Source: Zerene cesonia (taxonomy: Eukaryota > Arthropoda > Insecta > Lepidoptera > Pieridae). Taken from it: a DNA stretch of 64,000 nucleotides. Below, piece by piece: positions 58,691 through 64,000 of the stretch. The notes beneath the pieces are model-generated. The model saw nothing but the letters and a program-made list of their open reading frames with translations. It was not told where the DNA came from and did not search any database. The translations under genes and the position numbers were made by a program. Positions within the stretch are counted from its first letter, which is position 1, and each line of letters begins with the position of its first letter. The DNA is taken from assembly GCF_012273895.1 (NCBI RefSeq), contig NW_024045141.1:310001-374000 (forward strand), given 5' to 3'.

Positions 58691-58785
58691 TTTTGTTCCA
58701 AAAAAAAATTCTTTTGTCCTTTTTTCTGTAAGTAATTGTGGTAATGTGTACATACTTAATAAATCCTAAAAAAATAGGGTAGAAT

Positions 58786-58950
58786 ATGATGATGAGATTC
58801 GAGAACACGATACGAGGAGTTAGAGTCTAATAGAGCAACCCTATCCTCGCCTGGACAGTAGACACCTCCCAGCAACTACTGAAGCCCAGCCCTCAGAAAT
58901 GTTTATATAAATAAATAAATATAAAACTTGCTGTGTTTTATTGCTAATAA
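58786..58950 (+). pseudogene. Decayed duplicate of the Chip last exon end and 3' UTR
   Basis: The segment parallels 58483-58670: GATGA..., CTCGAGAACAC, TACGA, GAGCAACC, then ACACC, GGCAAC/AGCAAC, TACTGA, CCCAGCCCTC, TATATAAATAAATAAATATA and TGTGTTTTATTGC. It carries a small deletion after GAGAACAC and an internal TAG, and the region before the LID is missing. It cannot encode the domain. Confidence 0.85.
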
Positions 58951-59776
58951 TTGGCTAATTAAGTGTTCCTTCACTTTTTGCTGCAATATTTTTAGGTAAA
59001 TTAATAGTATACGTACTATAAAAAAAACAGTAGTAGCGTAGAATCGAAGATATAAGGCGACCCGGAAATCAAGATTATGAGCAGAAAACGGGATATGTCA
59101 AAATGAGTTATGGGAGTATTTTGTGTTTTTGTTGTAATTTTTTTAATCTAGCGGGCAAAAGAGTATTCGACTCAAGGAAGTAAGCAAAAAATATCTAATA
59201 TATGTACAGTAATTTAATAATTAATTGTATATAGGTCATATATTCTAAATCTACTTTTATATCAATCCCCTACGTTAGGATAAGCCTGTTATGACTAATT
59301 GCAAAAACAAATTTAGTATCGGAAATCTAGATAGTGCTTTTTATTTAATAAATATGAATTAACATTTATTCACTATTTATTGTTTTAGAAACATTGAACG
59401 CAGCCGTTTTTCTTTTACTTCATCATCTGACATTTGTCCACACGTCATCGCTGATGTTACAGAGTGTGTTCCAACACGACATCTTAAAGCGTGTCATGAA
59501 AAACATTCATATATATAAAAACGTTAATAAAAATACATTTACTAACCAAAATATTAATTAAAATAATTTTTATATATTTAATTTCTTACTATGTAAAATA
59601 AGTAACTTTTTTGAGTAATATTTGCAATTTAAACTGTATGCCCTTCACTTTTGACATTCACTACTTATCACAATTAGAACACACCGCACATTTCATTACG
59701 CTACGTGGACGGCAGTACAGGCACTGCACTAGTTTTAATCCAATTTTTGTTAGAAAATTAAATAAAAGACTGCAAA

Positions 59777-61474
59777 ATGGTCACAAAATATTTGTTCACA
59801 ATTCTGGCTATTGCTGCCAGTTCAACTTTAGCACAAACCTGCCAAAATCCTCAAGTAGAAGCCGCCTCTTTCACAAGCTTGGACGCGACGGTGGTAACAC
59901 AAATAGCTTATATCACAGAATTTACCCTGAAATGTGATAATCCTCTGCCTGAAAACTATGCTTTATACGCCGAAGTTGATGGAAAGTCTTTAACTGCAGC
60001 GCGAATCGGCGAAAACAAGTATCAGGTTAGTTAAAATTGTGTATTTTTAGATTCAAGTCCAGAATAGAAAGTTAAAAGTTTTCTCATTACCGCCTTTTGA
60101 TATTTATATATTTCAAAATGAATTATACCGAAAATCGATGTGAAACAGTAGAGAAATTTGCATTAGTATATACATAACTTAATATTTTATTTTAATAGTT
60201 TATTAAATCAACATACAATGGTTTAAAATTAAAATTGTTGAAATTTTTGTAATCATTTGAATTATTGTCTCGTAAATTTTATTATGAAATAGAATTTGCA
60301 GATATTGCAAATCATTAAAAATTTGTTATTTATGTACTATTTTAGCTAATAATAGTGGTCTATCAGATGTCAATTCATAATTTTGATAGAAAGTACTTAG
60401 TTATATGTCACTTGATATCTTGACTTGGTAAAAATCCTCATATATTTTTTCTTTTATCTTATCTAAATTGTTTATTAAACAATTAGTAATTTTCATAATA
60501 ATTATGGCAATGTCACAGAATTTAGCATAATGATAACATTTTTGTTGAAAAAAATGAAATAAAAAAATAAAAAGTGAGCAGTGGTGGCTCAGTGGTGAAA
60601 CCTCGGGATTAAATTGTTACACAAATAAATTAATTTTTTAATTAATTGTTCATATTCATAATACCACTAAAACTTAAAATGTAGAGTAGAAATATTGTCA
60701 GAAGCAGACTTGGATAGTAAAAATAATAATAGTTAACTACACTCTTATTATAAAGAGGAAACCGTTATATATTTGTGTGTTTGTAAAATTTTCACATAAA
60801 AGCCAATAGACCAAAATTATTTCTTTCTCTATTAGAAAGCTGCAACTTCACTGAGTGACATAGGCTGTATATGTACCATAGGTGAAGCTGGGGTAAACAG
60901 CTAGTACTAGAAACACAGAAATTACATCGTTCCAGTATGATGAACATGTTATATATATTTCCCAGGTATCCTGGACTGAAGAGCCTTCAAAGGCTCGTGC
61001 CGGAGTTCACGAAATCCACATAATGGATGAAGAAGGTTTCGCGTCCCTCCGTCGCGCGAGACGCAGCGACCCCGCTGCTAGCGTCGCCCCTCTGCTGGCT
61101 ATACAGTTGAACCACCCTGGAAGTGAGTATAAAATGATATTGTAGGTAATTTTGATTAAAAATGCTGAAATGCTTTTAAATTTTGAAGCTATATTGAACA
61201 ATTTGATACAAATGTTTGTTGGTGTCTCTCGGCCACCCGTAATCCTGCCTCAGCAATCTAACTACTACTTCGGTTTCATGCGCCTAAGGGACACCCCACG
61301 CCATCTATTGATATGATTAAGAACCATCTCAACCAAAAAGTAAAAAGTAAATAATTACAACATTATTTTGCAGGTTACTCTGGACCCTGGGTGAACTCAG
61401 AAGTGCTTGCTACAGTGCTTTCTGTGGTCGTCGCGTACACAGCACTCCGTAATAAGGGGAACATCTTAGCGTAG
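59777..61474 (+). CDS. SSR4: Translocon-associated protein subunit delta (TRAP-delta)
   Basis: Three exons, 59777-60025, 60966-61122 and 61374-61474, join in frame to 168 residues ending in TAG. Known role: a single-pass ER membrane subunit of the TRAP complex, which sits at the Sec61 translocon and assists insertion of nascent secretory proteins. Seen here: a signal peptide (MVTKYLFTILAIAASSTLA, cleavage near residue 19); two lumenal Cys (22 in QTCQNP, 53 in LKCDNP) that fit the conserved disulfide; ALYAEVDGK and YQVSW motifs; GPWVNSEVLA leading into the membrane segment (about 146-160); and a short cytosolic end, RNKGNILA. The length matches the family (about 170). Polyadenylation signal AATAAA at 61495-61500. 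Intron 1 (940 bases) carries Helitron-like and SINE fragments. It lies 1.2 kb downstream of Chip on the same strand. Confidence 0.95.
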
Positions 61475-61607
61475 AATTTTAATTACTTATAGATAATAAA
61501 TTTCTAATTTATGTAGCGTTTGTTTTTAATTAATTCTCGTACATATTATGCACTCCTGGTAGCTCATGGTGAGGTCAAACAAAATCCTACTTAAATATTT
61601 TAAATCA

Positions 61608-61776
61608 AAAGTTTGTAAGGATGTGTGTGTGTTTGTTGCTCTTTCACACAAAAACTACTGAACCGCTTTTAATGAAATTTGGTATATTTTTTTTGGAATA
61701 ACAAATAGGCAACTTTTTATCCCGATATTCCTACGGGATACGGACTTACGCGGGTGAAACCGCGGGGCGCAGCTAG
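61608..61776 (+). mobile_element. Helitron-like element, family D, 5' truncated
   Basis: Begins AAAAGTTTGTAAGG and ends GGGGCGCAG then CTAG. It lies just after the SSR4 3' UTR. Confidence 0.74.
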
Positions 61777-62328
61777 TTTTGTATAAATATTAGCAGTCTA
61801 CTCGGCTTCATACGTGGTTCGATTTTTCTTTCCATAAGAACCTTTGTCTTAGTGAAAAAGTCGAGCAGTTCTCAAGCTTTACGCTTTGCAACACATTAAG
61901 CGATTTGTTTTTTATTTATCTTGCATAGATACCCACAGCCTCTGGGGAAGGAGACAAGTGACATTCCATAGAGCCGCTCTAGTTAGGAAGACAAGGAAGG
62001 TGGTTAGATTTGTTTGCTATTCTGCTGGGTACAGATTTCATATACCTACACTGGTGTAACAAGTTTTATTTTTAAAAGTGATAAAAAAGTGGCATACAAA
62101 CACTGGTAATTGATTTTCTTGAATTATCTGGATGTATAATTATTAATTGCAAATTTGGAATATATACTGAATGAATTATTATTTAGAAATTAAAAACTTT
62201 TTAACGTATTTTAAACGCGATTTACTCGCGTAAAATCAAACACAAGAAAATACTATGAATTGTTATTTTCAATTATAAATTCTAAGCCTTAAAACAATAA
62301 AAAAAGGTCAAAACAGTTGATACATAAT

Positions 62329-63648
62329 TTATTTAACAGGCAACTCATCTCCCCAATTGCTAGATCTAGCACATCTATAAGTAGTCTGGTCAAATTTACT
62401 CTTCGAAAATATTATTTCCTTCAATTCACCTTCCTTTGTGCACAATCTACATATTGTGTGTCCAGATCTTACTAGAGGAGCTCTGACGACTCTAGGCCAT
62501 TGCGGATCATTAGCAGGCCGTTCACCTTTCCTTAATATTACGTAACTAAATAACTCTCCAAACAATTCAACTTTGGATGGATAACCCAATGTCTCATACT
62601 TCATCAGAAAATTGCATGGAGTCTTCTGTTCTAGGAACCGTGGACAAATTTGATCATTGGGGCATGGAGCAAAAACATAGCCCTTATTTTGCTCGTCTGT
62701 TACGCTCAAAACAAATTCTCTAGCCTCATTGACTACTCGGAAACCAGCGTTTGTTCCTTGTTCAATTATAATGAGAAAGTCTTCAGTTTTATTCCACAAC
62801 TTCTGTATAGTCTCCAATCGACTTTTCATGCTTGGCAGCTCGAAGAAAGAAAAAGCTGATAATACTACATTGTACTTAATATCTGATGATGCTGGAAGAA
62901 ACTGTCGTTGGAAGTAAGCCTTGTACGGCATTTCTACATTATCTTTTCCGTGGCAAAGTAATAATCTCGCCAGGTCGTTCATATGTTGCGAAGTATCCAC
63001 AGTAAAATATTCGAAGATATCGCCAGTCCATACGGTATTCACAGCCCAGGTGCCTGTCCCTACCCCAGAACCAAAGTCGAAGAAGCTTCTAGGCTTATAG
63101 TCGGGCAGTTTCCGTTTTATTTCATCTAGAACTCTCAATAGAACAGCATACTCAGGCGCTGCTCTAGCTATCAAATACTGTAAGCATGTAGGCTTGTCGT
63201 ACGATATATTTCCCCAGGCATACACGTTTTTCTTCAATATATTGAACACTTTACTTTGAATATATTTGTCGGATTTGTATTTCTCCTCTTCAGTCAACTC
63301 TTTGTTCAGTTTGGAATAATAATTTTGAGAGACACTACTGTAGATTTTCGCAGTTTTTTCATCTATTTCTCCATCTTCAGGTGGAAGATGGCGGGAGTTT
63401 AAATAATTAGCTAATTTTTCACTTTCTTCTAGATACATTTTAGCGTCATTATCATCTAAAACAATTTTAATTGCTTTTTGAATAGCCATTGGTATGGTGG
63501 CGACTTTGACTTTAGTTCTCCCAGGATGGTTCCGCGGCTTGTATCTTTGTGATTCAAAACCATCTCTGATATTTGCATCAATTTCTACTTTTGTTGCATA
63601 ATTAGCATAAAATGCAGATAACTGCGAATATCTTAATCTTCTGTACAT
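62329..63648 (-). CDS. METTL17: Methyltransferase-like protein 17, mitochondrial (Rsm22-type mitoribosome assembly factor)
   Basis: Uninterrupted 439-codon frame, ATG at 63648-63646 and TAA at 62331-62329. Known role: binds the mitochondrial small ribosomal subunit during assembly and supports mitochondrial translation. Seen here: an Arg-rich N-terminus with no acidic residues (MYRRLRYSQLSAFYANYATK) like a mitochondrial targeting peptide; SAM-binding motif I FDFGSGVGTGT at about 191-200; a later Rossmann strand FLIIIEQGTNAGF at 291-303; and cysteines at 329, 335, 345 and 400/403 (CPNDQICP, TPCNF, CRLC), which fit the Fe-S cluster ligands reported in this family. AATAAA overlaps the stop codon. 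The gene has no intron here and is tail-to-tail with SSR4 (855 bases between stops). Confidence 0.93.
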   Translation of the reverse strand: MYRRLRYSQLSAFYANYATKVEIDANIRDGFESQRYKPRNHPGRTKVKVATIPMAIQKAIKIVLDDNDAKMYLEESEKLANYLNSRHLPPEDGEIDEKTAKIYSSVSQNYYSKLNKELTEEEKYKSDKYIQSKVFNILKKNVYAWGNISYDKPTCLQYLIARAAPEYAVLLRVLDEIKRKLPDYKPRSFFDFGSGVGTGTWAVNTVWTGDIFEYFTVDTSQHMNDLARLLLCHGKDNVEMPYKAYFQRQFLPASSDIKYNVVLSAFSFFELPSMKSRLETIQKLWNKTEDFLIIIEQGTNAGFRVVNEAREFVLSVTDEQNKGYVFAPCPNDQICPRFLEQKTPCNFLMKYETLGYPSKVELFGELFSYVILRKGERPANDPQWPRVVRAPLVRSGHTICRLCTKEGELKEIIFSKSKFDQTTYRCARSSNWGDELPVK

Positions 63649-64000
63649 TTTTATTATTGTTTACCAATGCATAACCTCAAAATACTGAATTTGACGTTTA
63701 GGAACCAGAAAATGTCAGCTGAATCTGACAGTATATATTTGTGAAGCTTTATTCCACAGATTAAGAACTAGTTACTACGTAACGTCATTCTGCGCGATTC
63801 GTCGATTCGAATGTTGGTATTAAACTCAAGAAGAATGTATAAATAACAGTCTAGAAATTTTTAGGGAATACATAAATGATAATCTTTTTATTTATTCAGA
63901 GTATACATAAAAATATCTATGTAATAAATTATCATGGATTTTTATAATAATTAAAATCTTCATTAACATAATCAGTCAGGGTTTAGTTTTATATCAAACC

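Overview
The window comes from an insect nuclear genome, most likely a butterfly or moth. It is AT-rich, its genes have spliceosomal introns with GT-AG boundaries, and its introns are packed with short elements typical of Lepidoptera: several tRNA-derived SINE families, Helitron-like elements ending in CTAG-T, foldback MITEs and LINE 3' tails. Two 1000-base runs of N (14967-15966 and 19312-20311) are assembly gaps.

Four protein-coding genes can be supported. (1) At the left edge, on the minus strand, lie the first six coding exons (382-4659) of mannosyl-oligosaccharide glucosidase (glucosidase I, MOGS/GCS1), the ER enzyme that starts N-glycan trimming. Its catalytic 3' part is outside the window. 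(2) The plus-strand gene Chip/LDB1, a nuclear adaptor for LIM-domain proteins, fills most of the window. Two alternative first coding exons (16131-16516 and 46518-46672) end in the same phase and join seven shared exons (50771-58595), giving predicted proteins of about 448 and 371 residues. A further 5' exon near 5.6-5.9 kb is possible. The first intron is about 34 kb. (3) SSR4, the TRAP-delta subunit of the ER translocon, lies on the plus strand in three exons (59777-61474). (4) METTL17, a mitoribosome assembly factor, lies on the minus strand as a single exon (62329-63648), tail-to-tail with SSR4.

Layout: 0-4.7 kb, MOGS exons with repeats in the introns. 4.7-5.9 kb, head-to-head MOGS/Chip intergenic and candidate Chip promoter. 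5.9-43 kb, Chip intron 1 with dense repeats, broken by the GC-rich exon 1a at 16.1 kb and by repeat-poor islands near 24-27, 35-36 and 37.5-39.6 kb. 43-46.7 kb, a repeat-poor block forming the probable second Chip promoter, long 5' UTR and exon 1b. 50.7-58.7 kb, shared Chip exons. 59.4-63.7 kb, two compact housekeeping genes.

The most unusual signal is inside Chip. The 3' ends of exon 5, exon 7 and the last exon, each with the sequence just downstream, have been copied locally and left as decaying partial duplicates in the following intron or beyond the 3' UTR. Two of the exon 5 duplicates keep the splice donor, and one keeps a 20-codon open frame. Also notable are a degenerate tandem repeat of about 65-72 bases in the 5' leader of exon 1b, a near-perfect 30-bp hairpin at 43.7 kb, and seven perfect TGACGTCA sites in intron 1. 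Two of the genes serve the ER secretory pathway (MOGS, SSR4), but nothing in the sequence shows that the four genes act together. I found no clearly new multi-gene system.
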